64,000 bases of DNA from Alterirhizorhabdus solaris (GCF_007785815.1 NZ_VNIM01000002.1:56770-120769); one strand, 5' to 3'. Positions 35,718 to 45,446 are shown, counted from the stretch's first letter. Numbers and translations: made by a program. The notes: a model not told the origin generated them from the letters alone.

Positions 35718-36040
35718 AAGCCTCGTCTATGCTTCGGGCAGGTCTTGTCCTGCTTCTCACCCCCCTCACCGCCAACGCTGTGGCCGCCCCAGCATCGCCG
35801 GCCGCGTCGGCCGCAAAGGTCGGCAAAGGTACGGGTACGATCACGGCTCTCGACCCGCGGGCGGGAACCGTCACGATCAAGCACGGTCCCATACCGGCGA
35901 TCGGTTGGCCGGCGATGACCATGGCCTTCCGCGCCTCGCCTCCCGCTTTGCTCAAGAACCTTCGGGCGGGGCAGCGGGTCGCCTTCACGGCAAAGGCACA
36001 AGGCATGAACGCTCAAGTCACGGCGATCAGACCGCAATGA
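35714..36040 (+). CDS. cusF: CusF-like periplasmic copper chaperone
   Basis: A protein of 108 residues. A signal peptide ends near residue 24 (ANAVA), followed by an OB fold with [18 protein letters not shown], where His, Trp and two Met form the Cu(I)-pi site known from CusF. The sequence is close to the domain fused to CusB, so the operon encodes the chaperone twice. It overlaps cusA by four bases and is followed by a strong hairpin (36059-36089). Confidence 0.9.
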   Translation: MKASSMLRAGLVLLLTPLTANAVAAPASPAASAAKVGKGTGTITALDPRAGTVTIKHGPIPAIGWPAMTMAFRASPPALLKNLRAGQRVAFTAKAQGMNAQVTAIRPQ

Positions 36041-36058
36041 GGTAGGATGATAGCTGGT

Positions 36059-36089
36059 TTTCGACGGTCGCTGCCGGCGACCGTCGAAA
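36059..36089 (+). terminator. Hairpin at the end of the cus operon
   Basis: A perfect 13-bp stem (TTTCGACGGTCGC and its complement) with a 5-base loop starts 18 bases after the cusF stop. A short T run precedes rather than follows it, so it may act for both directions. The remaining bases up to 36278 show no gene. Confidence 0.6.
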
Positions 36090-36278
36090 CTAGTGCTGCT
36101 TTGCGAGCACCGGGACGACCATCATCACGTTTTCGGTCAACAAGACGAAGCCCGGAGGTACATAGCTATCCCCGCCCGTGCAGGCGCACTTAAGCGCGCG
36201 TTTGTGGACGGAAATCACCTCTATTCAGGAGATCCGACGTGGCTTTTACCGGCAACGGAACGACAAGGCAGATCATTC

Positions 36279-38228
36279 TCATTCCGCCGGCGCAACGCTC
36301 AAATTCGGCGCGGCTTTACGGCGGTTAAGGGAAAATCCGGCCAGGATTGCCAGCACCATGAGAAGCTGGGCCAAGATGGATTGCCAAGTAGGGAAGATCC
36401 CAAGGATGGATACCCGAGGCGCATCCGCAAGCGGAGCGATGTCGATGATCCCTGCCTCCTGTAGCGCCGCAACGCCTTTTCCAGCGAGCACCACCGTAAG
36501 CCCCGCCATCAGCCACGAACTGTAAGAGAAGACCTTGGCAATCGGAAGCTGGCGGCTGTAGCGGAGCATGGCCCATGCGATCACGGCGAGCAACGCGACC
36601 GCTGATCCCGCGCCGGCGAGAAGCGCACCGCCATTCCCCTGCGTCCATAGTGCGGCGTAGAACAGGATCGTTTCGAACACCTCGCGATACACCACCACGA
36701 AGGCCAGTCCGAACAGGAACCAGGCCGAGCGACCCGACAACGCGCGCGTCATCTTCTCTCGAATATAGCGCTGCCACTGATCAGCTTGCGCCTTGCCGTG
36801 CATCCATATTCCGACCGATAGCAGGACCACGGCAGCGAACAGGGAACCGAACCCTTCGGTCAGCTCTCGGCTCGCACCGCTGATCCCGATCGCATAGGTG
36901 GCGACCACCCAGGTTAGCAGGCCAGCGACAAGCGCTCCGACCCAGCCACCATGGACATAGGGCAAGACTTCCGAGCGCTCCGCTTTGCGGAGGAAGGCGA
37001 TCATGGCAACAACGATGAGCAGGGCTTCCAAGCCCTCGCGCAACAGGATCGTAAACGCGCCCAGGAAGGTCGATGCATCGCTGGAGGCGCTAGGGGCCAG
37101 CGCCGCTTCGGCATCGTCGAACAGATTATTCAGGACGAGCACCCGGTTCGCCAGATCGTCGGGCTCCGCACCCTGATCGACGGCAGCGCGGTATTCGCCC
37201 ATCGCACCCTCAATCCGGGCGAGCAGCGTTGCATCGCGTGCGCCCAGCGTGGGTTCGATCGGCTCAAAGCCATCCAAATAGGCGGACAGCGCTGCTTCCT
37301 TCGCTGCGCGACGATTGCCCTTGCGTGCGGCATCAAGGCTCGTCGCCAGCTTCTGCCGGACAATCGAGAGCGACGCAGGGGCCTGTTCGATCACAGCGTC
37401 GGGATGACGGCGTAGATAAGCCATGACCGCCAGTGCCCGCTTCTCGCCGATACGGTCGGCGAGCGCGGAAGGGGTGAGCGCCACGAGTGTCTGGAGGTCC
37501 GGCACCTGCTGCCGGAGCGACGGATCGGCCTTCCAAAATCGCTCCCCTTCCCGCGCCTGTTCGTCGGTCAGTGCGAAGCTGCCGGCACGGAACGCCAGTG
37601 CCCAGCGATCCTCGTTCGGAAGCTCGGCGAAGCTCTGCATCGCCGTCCCGTCGATGCCTTGGGTTATGACTTGGTAGAGTGCAAATACGCTGCGCTGGCG
37701 GGCGCGCTCGACATCCGTGAACGCGATGGGAGGCGTTGTAAGCTTGGCCGCGTCGGGGCCATGTCCGTTGCCGGTCATGCCGTGACAGGCTGCGCAGGTG
37801 GAGCCAAACAGCGTCACTCCGCGAGTAAAGCTCGGTGGTGCTGCCGGGGCGAGCGGCACCGGGTAGGCTTTCAGTAGATCGGCCGCGAGCCCATGGGCGA
37901 GCGTCGCGACTTCCTGCGATGTTCCCTTGCGCCCGATCACGCTCTGGAGGCGCGCCACACCCGCGATCAGCGCCGCCCGCTCTGGCTTTGGCGGCAGCGC
38001 CGCAAGCCGCTGCGACACGGAGCCGGCAAACTCCGTCATCTCGGAATATTCGGCTGCGCTCTTTATCCGGCCGCCCTCGACTGCGCCGTCGTAATCGACC
38101 GCTACATAGTCGAGCAGTCGCCACGCGGTTTGGACGTCGTTCGGGTCTGCCTTGGGCGCGGCATGCAGCGCCGTCAGCGGCATGAGCAAGCCAAGCAGGA
38201 TCACAAGCCCGACGGCAATCAGCCGCAT
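36279..38228 (-). CDS. FTR1-family metal permease fused to a cytochrome c domain (PbrT-like)
   Basis: A protein of 649 residues. A leader (LIAVGLVILLGLLMPLTALHA) precedes a periplasmic part with one c-type haem motif (CAACH near residue 150). The C-terminal half is a seven-helix FTR1 permease with two REXXE-type motifs (LREGLEALL and YREVFET). FTR1 proteins move iron after oxidation; the cytochrome-fused bacterial branch includes PbrT for Pb(II) uptake. A start at 38297 coincides with the expected transcript start of the MerR promoter at 38304-38334, so the Met at 38228 with its leader is preferred. It is the only visible gene of its transcript. Confidence 0.82.
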   Translation of the reverse strand: MRLIAVGLVILLGLLMPLTALHAAPKADPNDVQTAWRLLDYVAVDYDGAVEGGRIKSAAEYSEMTEFAGSVSQRLAALPPKPERAALIAGVARLQSVIGRKGTSQEVATLAHGLAADLLKAYPVPLAPAAPPSFTRGVTLFGSTCAACHGMTGNGHGPDAAKLTTPPIAFTDVERARQRSVFALYQVITQGIDGTAMQSFAELPNEDRWALAFRAGSFALTDEQAREGERFWKADPSLRQQVPDLQTLVALTPSALADRIGEKRALAVMAYLRRHPDAVIEQAPASLSIVRQKLATSLDAARKGNRRAAKEAALSAYLDGFEPIEPTLGARDATLLARIEGAMGEYRAAVDQGAEPDDLANRVLVLNNLFDDAEAALAPSASSDASTFLGAFTILLREGLEALLIVVAMIAFLRKAERSEVLPYVHGGWVGALVAGLLTWVVATYAIGISGASRELTEGFGSLFAAVVLLSVGIWMHGKAQADQWQRYIREKMTRALSGRSAWFLFGLAFVVVYREVFETILFYAALWTQGNGGALLAGAGSAVALLAVIAWAMLRYSRQLPIAKVFSYSSWLMAGLTVVLAGKGVAALQEAGIIDIAPLADAPRVSILGIFPTWQSILAQLLMVLAILAGFSLNRRKAAPNLSVAPAE

Positions 38229-38303
38229 GGAGGCGGCTCGGATCACGCGACCGGAAGGTGCGGTATCGATGTCCAAATGAAGGTTGAGCGGCGACATGCC
38301 AGG

Positions 38304-38334
38304 CCCTTACAACCTCTAGCCGCTGTAGGAGCAA
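38304..38334 (-). promoter_or_regulatory. MerR (PbrR-like) promoter of the FTR1 gene
   Basis: On the minus strand: -35 TTGCTC (38329-38334), 19-bp spacer, -10 TAAGGG (38304-38309). The near-perfect dyad CCTACAG - CGG - CTAGAGG is centred two bases to the -35 side of the spacer centre, exactly as in the promoters at 39657 and 40995. Confidence 0.75.
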
Positions 38335-38378
38335 GCGATTTGAGACCCGCTCGCAATAACATGCTCAGCGCACACGCT

Positions 38379-39617
38379 TCAGTAGTAGTCGGCAAGTTTG
38401 AGCGTTCGTGTCGTACCATCGGTGAGTTTCAACGCGACCTTCTCTCCGGCAGGCCCGTATCGCCACTGCCACAGCGAGCCACGTGTGTAAGACGTGTCGA
38501 TCGGAAAGCCCTTCACGGCCGCGATCCGGTCGCCGGCCGCCCACCCCGATCGCGCTGCGGGACCCCCAGCGGCCACATGAACGACAGTCAATTCCGTTGG
38601 TGACGCGGCAAGTCCAAGGCCGCTTCTATCCTTCAGCATCGGCAAACGGGCTTTCGCGGGGATAGGCCGCAACCACAATCGCCCCTGAGAAATGTCGAGC
38701 ACGATATCGAATTGCCCCAACAGCGGCATGCCGATGTTTCCCACGGTGCTTTCGGATGTCCAGCGATCATGGGCAATCGCCGGCACGGAGGCTACCTGGA
38801 GCGTGCCCAGATTGACCTTATCGGCGGTGAAGGTCTTGACGATGTGCACCCCCTCGACGCCGCCAAGAGCGGCTGTCGAGTTGGCCTTTCCGGCCAGGAG
38901 GGATTGGGCCTCAACATACGCCCCAGACAACATCAAGGCTGACGAGCTGCCAAAGTCGAGCATCAACGGAACCGGGTCCAGACCAGCAACCGACGCGAAC
39001 ACGAACAGCTCTTTTCTGGTGCCGTGACCGAGCACCAAAGGCGTCCAATCAGGGCTGGGAGCGAAGCTGCCCGATTTCTCAAAAGCGAAACGTCTGGTTG
39101 CGAAGTCCAGGGCAACGCAGCCGCCGGCAAGGACGTCGGCTCCGAGCATCATATCGATCGGTCGACCGAAAGCGGCCGAGATCGCCCCGAGATCGGCCAC
39201 GATTGCGAACGGCAGGACACGCGCCTGGCCGGCGAGCACCACCTCGACGTTGCGAACCAGGCCAACTTCGGCCTTGCCACCCAGACCGTTGATCCTTCGC
39301 GGTTCCATTTTGGTCATGCCGAGCCTGGCGGCTAGCGGTTTGCTGATCATCGTTGCGCCGCTGCCGCTGTCCAGGACCGCCTCGATCACGGCGCCGGACA
39401 CGGTTGCCGTCGCGATCAGGGTGTCGCCTGTTCCGATATTCAGGGTGCGCCAAATCGGCTTCGCAGCGAAGCCTCGCCAAGGCTGCTGGCGGTTGGCCGG
39501 CTGCCCCCACGATCGAAACGGCATCAATGTCGCGATCACTCCGCTACCCATGCGAGCCAGTGCAGTCCGCCGACCAACCAGCCCGCTTGGTGCCGTTTCG
39601 ACGCTGCGTTTCACCAC
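38379..39617 (-). CDS. Secreted retropepsin-like aspartic protease with PDZ domain
   Basis: A protein of 412 residues. An N-terminal leader with Arg-Arg (GRRTALARMGSGVIATLMP) is followed by two related retropepsin-type lobes. The first has VLDSGSGATMIS and a later hydrophobic-hydrophobic-Gly (IDMMLGADVL). The second has LMLDFGSSSALML and GNIGMPLLGQFD. The catalytic DSG triplet is replaced by DFG in the second lobe. A PDZ-like domain closes the protein (GLAASPTELTVVHVAAGGPA, then ARSGWAAGDRI). It has its own MerR-type promoter shared with the FTR1 gene. A role in processing envelope proteins under metal stress is inferred. Confidence 0.75.
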   Translation of the reverse strand: MVKRSVETAPSGLVGRRTALARMGSGVIATLMPFRSWGQPANRQQPWRGFAAKPIWRTLNIGTGDTLIATATVSGAVIEAVLDSGSGATMISKPLAARLGMTKMEPRRINGLGGKAEVGLVRNVEVVLAGQARVLPFAIVADLGAISAAFGRPIDMMLGADVLAGGCVALDFATRRFAFEKSGSFAPSPDWTPLVLGHGTRKELFVFASVAGLDPVPLMLDFGSSSALMLSGAYVEAQSLLAGKANSTAALGGVEGVHIVKTFTADKVNLGTLQVASVPAIAHDRWTSESTVGNIGMPLLGQFDIVLDISQGRLWLRPIPAKARLPMLKDRSGLGLAASPTELTVVHVAAGGPAARSGWAAGDRIAAVKGFPIDTSYTRGSLWQWRYGPAGEKVALKLTDGTTRTLKLADYY

Positions 39618-39656
39618 AATTCAATCGATTCCTACTTCTCGTAGCGCGTTCAGTCT

Positions 39657-39687
39657 CACTTACATGCTACAGTCACTGGAGGAGCAA
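39657..39687 (-). promoter_or_regulatory. MerR (PbrR-like) promoter of the protease gene
   Basis: On the minus strand: -35 TTGCTC (39682-39687), 19-bp spacer, -10 TAAGTG (39657-39662). The dyad CTCCAG - TGA - CTGTAG is centred two bases to the -35 side, as in its two sister promoters. The start codon lies 40 bases further on. Confidence 0.75.
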
Positions 39688-39716
39688 GCCTCGATGTGAG
39701 AGAGGTGCGAGGTCAC

Positions 39717-40532
39717 CTAAAACCGCTTCGAGAAGCCAGCGGCGAGAAATGGATGTGGCGTCGTTGAACCGGCAACGCCGGTTCCGACGCTGAGATCTAG
39801 CTGGATGTCGTGGCCGATGATGTAAGCCACGCCTGCATCGATGATGACCGACGCTCTGCCACCCTTCTCCTCCGGAGCCTGGATGCCGGTATCCACGAAG
39901 AAGTTCAGCGTCTTACTGGGATTGAAGTTCAACGTGGCAGCCGCAAGCCCTGCCGTATAGGTGCGGTTGGAGTCGTCCTGGAAGACACCAACGCCGATGT
40001 TGGGGTTCAGCGACCAGTTGTCGGCAAACGCCCAGTCGGCTGCCATCCTGAAATCTCCCGTCGTCTTGCTGTTCCGGAACTCTCCAGAGCCAGACGGTGG
40101 AAAGATTCGAGCAATTGCGCCGAGCGAGACCTGCCTCGAGCCTTCCGGAGCATCAACGAAGTTGTACTTGAGCCCAATCGACGTGGGAGCGAAGCCATCC
40201 GAATGTGATGTATCGGTGGGGTCCTTCTGCCTCATCCATGAATAGGTGTTTCCCTCAATCCGCACTTCGACCTTATCGGCAAAGCCGAGGCGGAGCAGAG
40301 TCGGAAAGAAGATTGTCCGCTCGTGTTCATCGCCATCATGACGAAACTCGGCCTGGATTGCGGTCTCCAGTTGGAAGCGATTCTTTCCAACGGTTGTGCT
40401 GCCGTCCGCAATGCCAGGCCGATCGGCGTTGATGTAGTCATCGGACGGATCCGCCATAGCGGGCGTTGCCATCCCGATTGTCGCCACCATCAGGAGGGCT
40501 GTTGAGGCGCAGAGGCTCCGTAGTGGCATCAC
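39717..40532 (-). CDS. Outer-membrane beta-barrel 'transporter' protein
   Basis: A protein of 271 residues with a signal peptide (STALLMVATIGMATPAMA) and alternating strands typical of the MetA-pathway outer-membrane family (PF13557-like). It opens with the family's DRPGIADGSTTVGKNRFQLE and ends in Phe (AAGFSKRF), the outer-membrane sorting signal. It lies 25 bases downstream of the merR gene on the same strand, so the two are probably co-transcribed. Substrate unknown; passage of small molecules or metal across the outer membrane is inferred. Confidence 0.8.
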   Translation of the reverse strand: MMPLRSLCASTALLMVATIGMATPAMADPSDDYINADRPGIADGSTTVGKNRFQLETAIQAEFRHDGDEHERTIFFPTLLRLGFADKVEVRIEGNTYSWMRQKDPTDTSHSDGFAPTSIGLKYNFVDAPEGSRQVSLGAIARIFPPSGSGEFRNSKTTGDFRMAADWAFADNWSLNPNIGVGVFQDDSNRTYTAGLAAATLNFNPSKTLNFFVDTGIQAPEEKGGRASVIIDAGVAYIIGHDIQLDLSVGTGVAGSTTPHPFLAAGFSKRF

Positions 40533-40557
40533 GTGATTTTCCGTTCTCGGTTCAGGG

Positions 40558-40956
40558 TTAGGCGGTTGGTCCAGCGATAGCCTGGATAACCCGACACTCG
40601 GCCATCGTTTTGGCGGAACATCCGGCTGCGCTCATTGCAGCCAGTTCATCGCGCAGCGCGCCTAGCTGGCGAAGGCGCTCCTCGACGTCGGCGAGATGAC
40701 GTGATGCGATCTCAGTGGCTTCCCCACAGTCGCGGTCTGGCTGATCGGCGAGTGCGAGCAAGGAGCGGATCTCGTCGATAGAAAAACCGAGACGCCTACC
40801 GTTTCGTATGAAGTTGAGACGATCGGTGTCCGACGCCCCGTAAGTGCGCCGGCCTGAGGTCGTGCGAGCGGGACGGCCGAGTAGGCCGATGCCCTCATAG
40901 AAGCGGATCGTCGTGACCTTGGTCGCGGTGGCTTTCGCCAGTTCGCCAATTTGCAT
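40558..40956 (-). CDS. MerR-family regulator, PbrR/CadR type
   Basis: A protein of 132 residues. The winged helix is MQIGELAKATATKVTTIRFYE; Cys77, Cys113 and Cys121 form the three-Cys site of Pb/Cd/Zn-sensing MerR proteins (GCSAKTMAEC holds the last two). It diverges from the exchanger gene across a MerR promoter whose dyad recurs upstream of the FTR1 and protease genes, so one regulator probably governs at least three transcripts. Pb(II) is suggested by the FTR1 partner, but the three-Cys site alone cannot separate Pb from Cd or Zn. Confidence 0.85.
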   Translation of the reverse strand: MQIGELAKATATKVTTIRFYEGIGLLGRPARTTSGRRTYGASDTDRLNFIRNGRRLGFSIDEIRSLLALADQPDRDCGEATEIASRHLADVEERLRQLGALRDELAAMSAAGCSAKTMAECRVIQAIAGPTA

Positions 40957-40994
40957 TCGAATGCCCGCTTTCTGCTGCCGGGATTACAATGCGC

Positions 40995-41025
40995 TTGCTT
41001 CTACAGCTACTGTAGAATGTAGGGA
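40995..41025 (+). promoter_or_regulatory. MerR (PbrR-like) promoter of the exchanger-nadE operon
   Basis: -35 TTGCTT (40995-41000), 19-bp spacer, -10 TAGGGA (41020-41025). A perfect dyad TTCTACAG - CTA - CTGTAGAA (40999-41017) is centred two bases to the -35 side. It is the strongest of the three sites and lies next to the regulator gene. Confidence 0.82.
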
Positions 41026-41085
41026 AGGTTGATGATGCGGCACAGGCGATGCCTGCGGTTGTAAAATTCTGACAATGAGGTGCCC

Positions 41086-42351
41086 GTGCCAAGCGATCTG
41101 ATCAGCGCCCAGCGCACGCCGTCCCTGGGCCGTTTCGTGGTGTTGCTAGCAATTGCCGGCGCAGCGATGGTCCCGGCGGTTATTTTGCGGATAGAAGGCT
41201 GGCGCCCTGATCCGCTGCTCGACACTGCAGCGTTCGGTGCTGCCATTCTTGCGTCAGGCTTTCTTCTGTCATGGGGGGCGGAAGCCGCTGAAAAGCGCAT
41301 ATCGGCGGGGCTGATCGTAGCGATCATCGCCCTGATCACCGTTCTCCCCCCATATGCCGTGGGCTTCTATTACGCCTACTCGGCAGGTGCGAGTCCGGGC
41401 TCCAACTACGTACATTATGCGGCGGCAAACATGACGGGCGCGAACCGACTGCTCGTCGGTCTTGCTTGGCCGCTACTTGTGCTACTTCATTGGTATCGCA
41501 CGCGGGAACGCGCCATCCAGCTCCTCCCCGCCAATCGCACCGAAATTCTCTTCCTTCTGCTTCCGAGCATCTACGCCTTCTGGATCGTGGCCAAGGGTCG
41601 GATCACCCCGATCGATACCGTCGTCCTGATCGCGATGTTCGGGCTGTATATGTGGCAGGCCAGCAGGAAGGAGTCTGGCGAGGAGGAGGACGAAGATGAC
41701 GAGCCAGGCCCGGCCGCTGCGCTGCTGCTGCTTTCGCCCACGCGTCAGTGGCTTGCGATGGGGGCACTGACGCTCGTTGCCGCCGTAATCATCCTTGCCT
41801 CAGCAGAGCCCTTTGCCGAGTCCATGATCGACTCGGGCCGCCTGCTGGGCTTCGATGAGTTCTTGCTGATACAGTGGCTTGCGCCGCTTGCGAGCGAAGC
41901 ACCTGCCGTCGTGGTTGCAGCATTGTTCGTAATGTCAGCTCGGGCTGAATCCGGGCTCGCAACCATGATGTCCGACAAGATCAATCAGTGGACTCTCCTC
42001 GTCGGCATGCTGCCGCTGGCGGTCGGTCTGGGTGCAGGGCATCTCACCAGCTTGCCACTCGATGCACGTCAGCATGAGGAGTTTTTTCTGACGGCAGCTC
42101 AATCCCTGTTCGGGATCGGCTTACTGCTCCGCCTTCGGCTTAGTTGGATGGGCGCGGCCGCCCTCGCGATCCTTTTTGTCATTCAGGTGGCACTGGCGAT
42201 AATCTGGCAAGGTGACGAGCCTCGCATCATCAGCAGTCTGACATGGCTGGGCTGGGGCTATCTGGCGCTGGCGGCGATCCTGATGCTGACGAACATCCAA
42301 GCTCTTGCCGCGCTGTTCAGAGGGTTGGGGCGAGCCCGTCCGTATGGCTAA
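41086..42351 (+). CDS. CaCA-type sodium/calcium (cation) exchanger
   Basis: A protein of about 421 residues with some ten membrane helices in two halves. Each half has a repeat typical of Ca2+/cation antiporters: [17 protein letters not shown] in the first and [20 protein letters not shown] with [16 protein letters not shown] in the second. An acidic cytoplasmic loop ([13 protein letters not shown]) separates them. GTG 41086 has GAGG at a good distance; GTG 41080 is the alternative. Export of a divalent cation in exchange for Na+ or H+ is the family function. It is the first gene after the PbrR-like promoter. Confidence 0.75.
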   Translation: MPSDLISAQRTPSLGRFVVLLAIAGAAMVPAVILRIEGWRPDPLLDTAAFGAAILASGFLLSWGAEAAEKRISAGLIVAIIALITVLPPYAVGFYYAYSAGASPGSNYVHYAAANMTGANRLLVGLAWPLLVLLHWYRTRERAIQLLPANRTEILFLLLPSIYAFWIVAKGRITPIDTVVLIAMFGLYMWQASRKESGEEEDEDDEPGPAAALLLLSPTRQWLAMGALTLVAAVIILASAEPFAESMIDSGRLLGFDEFLLIQWLAPLASEAPAVVVAALFVMSARAESGLATMMSDKINQWTLLVGMLPLAVGLGAGHLTSLPLDARQHEEFFLTAAQSLFGIGLLLRLRLSWMGAAALAILFVIQVALAIIWQGDEPRIISSLTWLGWGYLALAAILMLTNIQALAALFRGLGRARPYG

Positions 42352-42413
42352 GCCAGCTGCGCCCTGCCCAGCCGCAAATCGCGGTTTCGACCCATTCGTC
42401 GCGGAGAAAAGTG

Positions 42414-44570
42414 ATGTTCGATACGAGCCGACATAGGCAGGGAGCTCGTAAAGCAGCCGACTTCCTGTCGATCTACCAACAAGGTTTTGTGAGGGTGGCT
42501 GCCTGCCGTCCCACCTGCAGGATTGCCGATCCCGCGTTTAATCTTGAAGCGACGCTGGCGCTCGCTCGGGAGGGAAGCGATGCAGGCGTTGCGTTGATGG
42601 TCTTCCCGGAGCTCGGGCTGTCAGGTTACTCGATCGATGACCTCTTCCTGCAGCGGGCGCTGCTCGACGAGGTTGAGCGAGGGCTTCTCGACCTGGTCTC
42701 TGCAAGTTGCGATCTTCATCCGGTGCTTCTGGTGGGTGCGCCGCTCCGTCGTGAGGGGCGGCTCTACAATTGTGCTGTCGCCGTGCACCGGGGCCGGATC
42801 CTTGGCGTGGTACCAAAAGGCCACCTGCCCAACTACCGTGAGTTTTATGAGAAGCGGTGGTTCGCCTCCGGGCGTGACGTGCGTGGCGAAATCTCCGTTG
42901 GCGGCGATCCGGTTCCTTTCGGCATGGATTTGCTGTTTCAGGCTGATGACGTCGATGGCCTGATCTTCCACATTGAAATTTGCGAGGACGTTTGGGCTCC
43001 TGCGCCCCCAAGCGACTTTGCTGCGCTCGCCGGCGCGCTGATCCTGACGAACCTGTCAGCAAGCAACATCGTAGTGGGCAAGGCGGACACACGGCGGCGA
43101 CTCTGCGAGCTGCAGTCCGGACGCTGCTGGGCAGCCTACATCTACTCCGCGGCCGGATATGGCGAGTCGACCACTGATCTTGCCTGGGACGGACAGGCCT
43201 GCATATACGAACTGGGAGCTCAAATCGCGGAGACACCCCGTTTCAGCGTTGACTCCCAGATGGTCGTTGCGGACATCGACGTCGAGCGGCTGCAACTAGA
43301 GCGCATGCGGACCGGCACGTTCAACGAGGCCGCTATTGCAAACGGGATGCCCGACCGGCGTTTCCGTCGCGTGTCCTTCCATCTTGATCCGCCGTTGGGC
43401 AATCTCGGGCTGCGACGACATATCGATCGTTTCCCCTTCGTACCCGACGACCCGGCCCGTCTCGACCAGGACTGCTACGAGGCGTTCAACATCCAGGTCA
43501 GCGGGCTTGCGAGGAGGCTGGAAGCAACCGGTATAGCCAAGATCTGCATCGGCGTATCCGGTGGGTTGGATTCAACCCATGCCTTGATCGTCGCGGCAAA
43601 GGCGTTCGATCTGCTCGGGCGTCCTCGGACCGACATCCTCGGTTTCACGATGCCTGGGTTTGCCACCAGCGCCAGGACAAAGCTCAATGCCCACGCCCTG
43701 ATGAGCGGACTCGGTGTGACCGCCGAGGAGATCGACATCAAGCCGCTTGCCAACCAGATGCTAGCGGATTTGCAGCACCCGTTCGCGATGGGGCAACCGG
43801 TCTACGACACGACGTTCGAGAATGTGCAGGCAGGACTCCGGACGGATCTTCTGTTCAGAGCTGCCAACCAGCGTAACGCCTTGGTGCTCGGCACCGGCAA
43901 CATGTCGGAGCTTGCACTTGGCTGGTGCACCTACGGTGTGGGCGACCAGATGAGCCACTACAACGTGAATGGCTCGCTTCCGAAGACTCTCATTCAGCAC
44001 CTCATCCGGTGGACGGCGTCGAACCGGCTGTTCGATACCAATGTCACAGACGTCCTTCTGGACGTTCTCGGGACTACGATCTCGCCCGAGCTCATCCCGC
44101 AGGCGAGCGAAGGAGAATCGCAGAGCACCGAAGGCAAGATCGGACCGTATGAGCTCCACGATTTCTGGATCTACTATTTCACCCGGTTCGGGCTACCACC
44201 CTCGAAGATCGCCTTTCTGGCACTCCACGCTTGGCAGGACGTCGGTGCGGGAAGCTGGCCGCCGGGGTTTCCCGAGGAGCAAAAGCGCGCCTACGAGTTG
44301 GGCGCCATTCGCGCGTGGCTTGAGGTGTTCTTACGCCGCTTTTTCGCTAACCAGTTCAAGCGCTCTGCTCTGCCGAATGGACCCAAGGTCACGACCGGCG
44401 GATCGCTGTCGCCGCGTGGCGACTGGCGCATGCCTTCGGATGCACCTGGACAGGTTTGGATCGACGAGCTGCGTCGCAACGTGCCCGAAGGCCTTGACGC
44501 TGTGGGAGAGGATCTCGCGACGCAAGCATCCACTCCGGTGGCAACCGAGGCCAAGCCCATTGTCCGATGA
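42414..44570 (+). CDS. nadE: Glutamine-dependent NAD+ synthetase
   Basis: A protein of 718 residues in the two-domain layout of bacterial NadE. The N-terminal nitrilase-type glutaminase has catalytic Glu66 ([11 protein letters not shown]), Lys135 ([14 protein letters not shown]) and Cys190 (EICEDVW). The C-terminal synthetase has the pyrophosphate loop SGGLDS at 382-387 and [12 protein letters not shown]. All key residues are present, so it should be active. It makes NAD+ from nicotinic acid adenine dinucleotide, ATP and glutamine. It follows the exchanger gene by 62 bases in the same direction and appears to be under the metal-responsive promoter, which is unusual. The true chromosomal nadE is presumably elsewhere. 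Confidence 0.9.
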   Translation: MFDTSRHRQGARKAADFLSIYQQGFVRVAACRPTCRIADPAFNLEATLALAREGSDAGVALMVFPELGLSGYSIDDLFLQRALLDEVERGLLDLVSASCDLHPVLLVGAPLRREGRLYNCAVAVHRGRILGVVPKGHLPNYREFYEKRWFASGRDVRGEISVGGDPVPFGMDLLFQADDVDGLIFHIEICEDVWAPAPPSDFAALAGALILTNLSASNIVVGKADTRRRLCELQSGRCWAAYIYSAAGYGESTTDLAWDGQACIYELGAQIAETPRFSVDSQMVVADIDVERLQLERMRTGTFNEAAIANGMPDRRFRRVSFHLDPPLGNLGLRRHIDRFPFVPDDPARLDQDCYEAFNIQVSGLARRLEATGIAKICIGVSGGLDSTHALIVAAKAFDLLGRPRTDILGFTMPGFATSARTKLNAHALMSGLGVTAEEIDIKPLANQMLADLQHPFAMGQPVYDTTFENVQAGLRTDLLFRAANQRNALVLGTGNMSELALGWCTYGVGDQMSHYNVNGSLPKTLIQHLIRWTASNRLFDTNVTDVLLDVLGTTISPELIPQASEGESQSTEGKIGPYELHDFWIYYFTRFGLPPSKIAFLALHAWQDVGAGSWPPGFPEEQKRAYELGAIRAWLEVFLRRFFANQFKRSALPNGPKVTTGGSLSPRGDWRMPSDAPGQVWIDELRRNVPEGLDAVGEDLATQASTPVATEAKPIVR

Positions 44571-44702
44571 CGTCCGCACTTCCTAATCGAGGATCAGGGC
44601 TGGAGCGCTCCGCAAGGCTGGATAATTGGATACAGAGCGGTGTGCGTCATTCGCTACTGCGAGCGCACCGCTGCTGGGGCCAGGAGATGCGCGATCAGGG
44701 CC

Positions 44703-45446
44703 TCAGGTTCGGGCAATGGCGATGCCCGACAGATCGGCTGCGGCATCGACGGGAACGCCGGCCTGCTTTCGCTCCGAATAGCGGTCCACGAGTTGGACCG
44801 CATGGGGGCGCAGGAGGACGGTGAAGCGCACCAGTTCCTCCATAACGTCGACGATGCGGTCATAATAGCTCGACGGCTTCATGCGTCCCGCTTCGTCGAA
44901 CTCCTTGTAAGCCATTGCGACCGAAGACTGGTTTGGGATCGTGAACATCCGCATCCAGCGACCGAGCAGGCGCAGAGTGTTGACCGCGTTGAACGACTGC
45001 GACCCACCCGACACCTGCATGACGGCTAGCGTGCGTCCTTGCGTCGGGCGCATGCCCTTCATCTCGAGCGGCAGATGGTCGATCTGGGCCTTCATGATGC
45101 CGGTGATCTGGCCGTGCCGCTCTGGACTGCACCAGACCTGACCCTCCGACCACATCGACAGCTCTCGCAGTTCGTGGACGGCGGGATGATCGTCGCCGGC
45201 TACCTGGTCGGGAAGCGGCAGCGTAGATGGATCGAAGATGCGCGTTTCGGCACCAAGCAGGTGCAGCAGGCGAGCGGCTTCCTCGACGGCAAGCCTGGAG
45301 AAGGAGCGCTCGCGTAGCGACCCATAGAGTAGCAGGATGCGTGGGGCAGGCTCGGTCGGCCCAAGATCCTCAGCAGGGCGATGGCGGATAAATGCCGGAT
45401 CGAGCGCAGGCAGAATGTCGGGATCGGTAAGGGTGCGAAGCGGCAT
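44703..45446 (-). CDS. arsH: ArsH, NADPH-dependent flavin oxidoreductase
   Basis: A protein of 247 residues with the flavodoxin-like fold of ArsH: phosphate-binding loop [14 protein letters not shown], flavin-side [20 protein letters not shown], and [20 protein letters not shown]. ArsH oxidises trivalent organoarsenicals and reduces quinones or Cr(VI) in studied cases. It is the last gene of the ars operon and starts where the acetyltransferase gene ends. Confidence 0.93.
   Translation of the reverse strand: MPLRTLTDPDILPALDPAFIRHRPAEDLGPTEPAPRILLLYGSLRERSFSRLAVEEAARLLHLLGAETRIFDPSTLPLPDQVAGDDHPAVHELRELSMWSEGQVWCSPERHGQITGIMKAQIDHLPLEMKGMRPTQGRTLAVMQVSGGSQSFNAVNTLRLLGRWMRMFTIPNQSSVAMAYKEFDEAGRMKPSSYYDRIVDVMEELVRFTVLLRPHAVQLVDRYSERKQAGVPVDAAADLSGIAIART

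Noticed and set aside
38228..38297. Longer N-terminus for the FTR1 fusion starting at 38297
   Set aside because: The -10 element of the MerR promoter is at 38304-38309, so transcription would start at or after this codon; the Met at 38228 begins a proper signal peptide.
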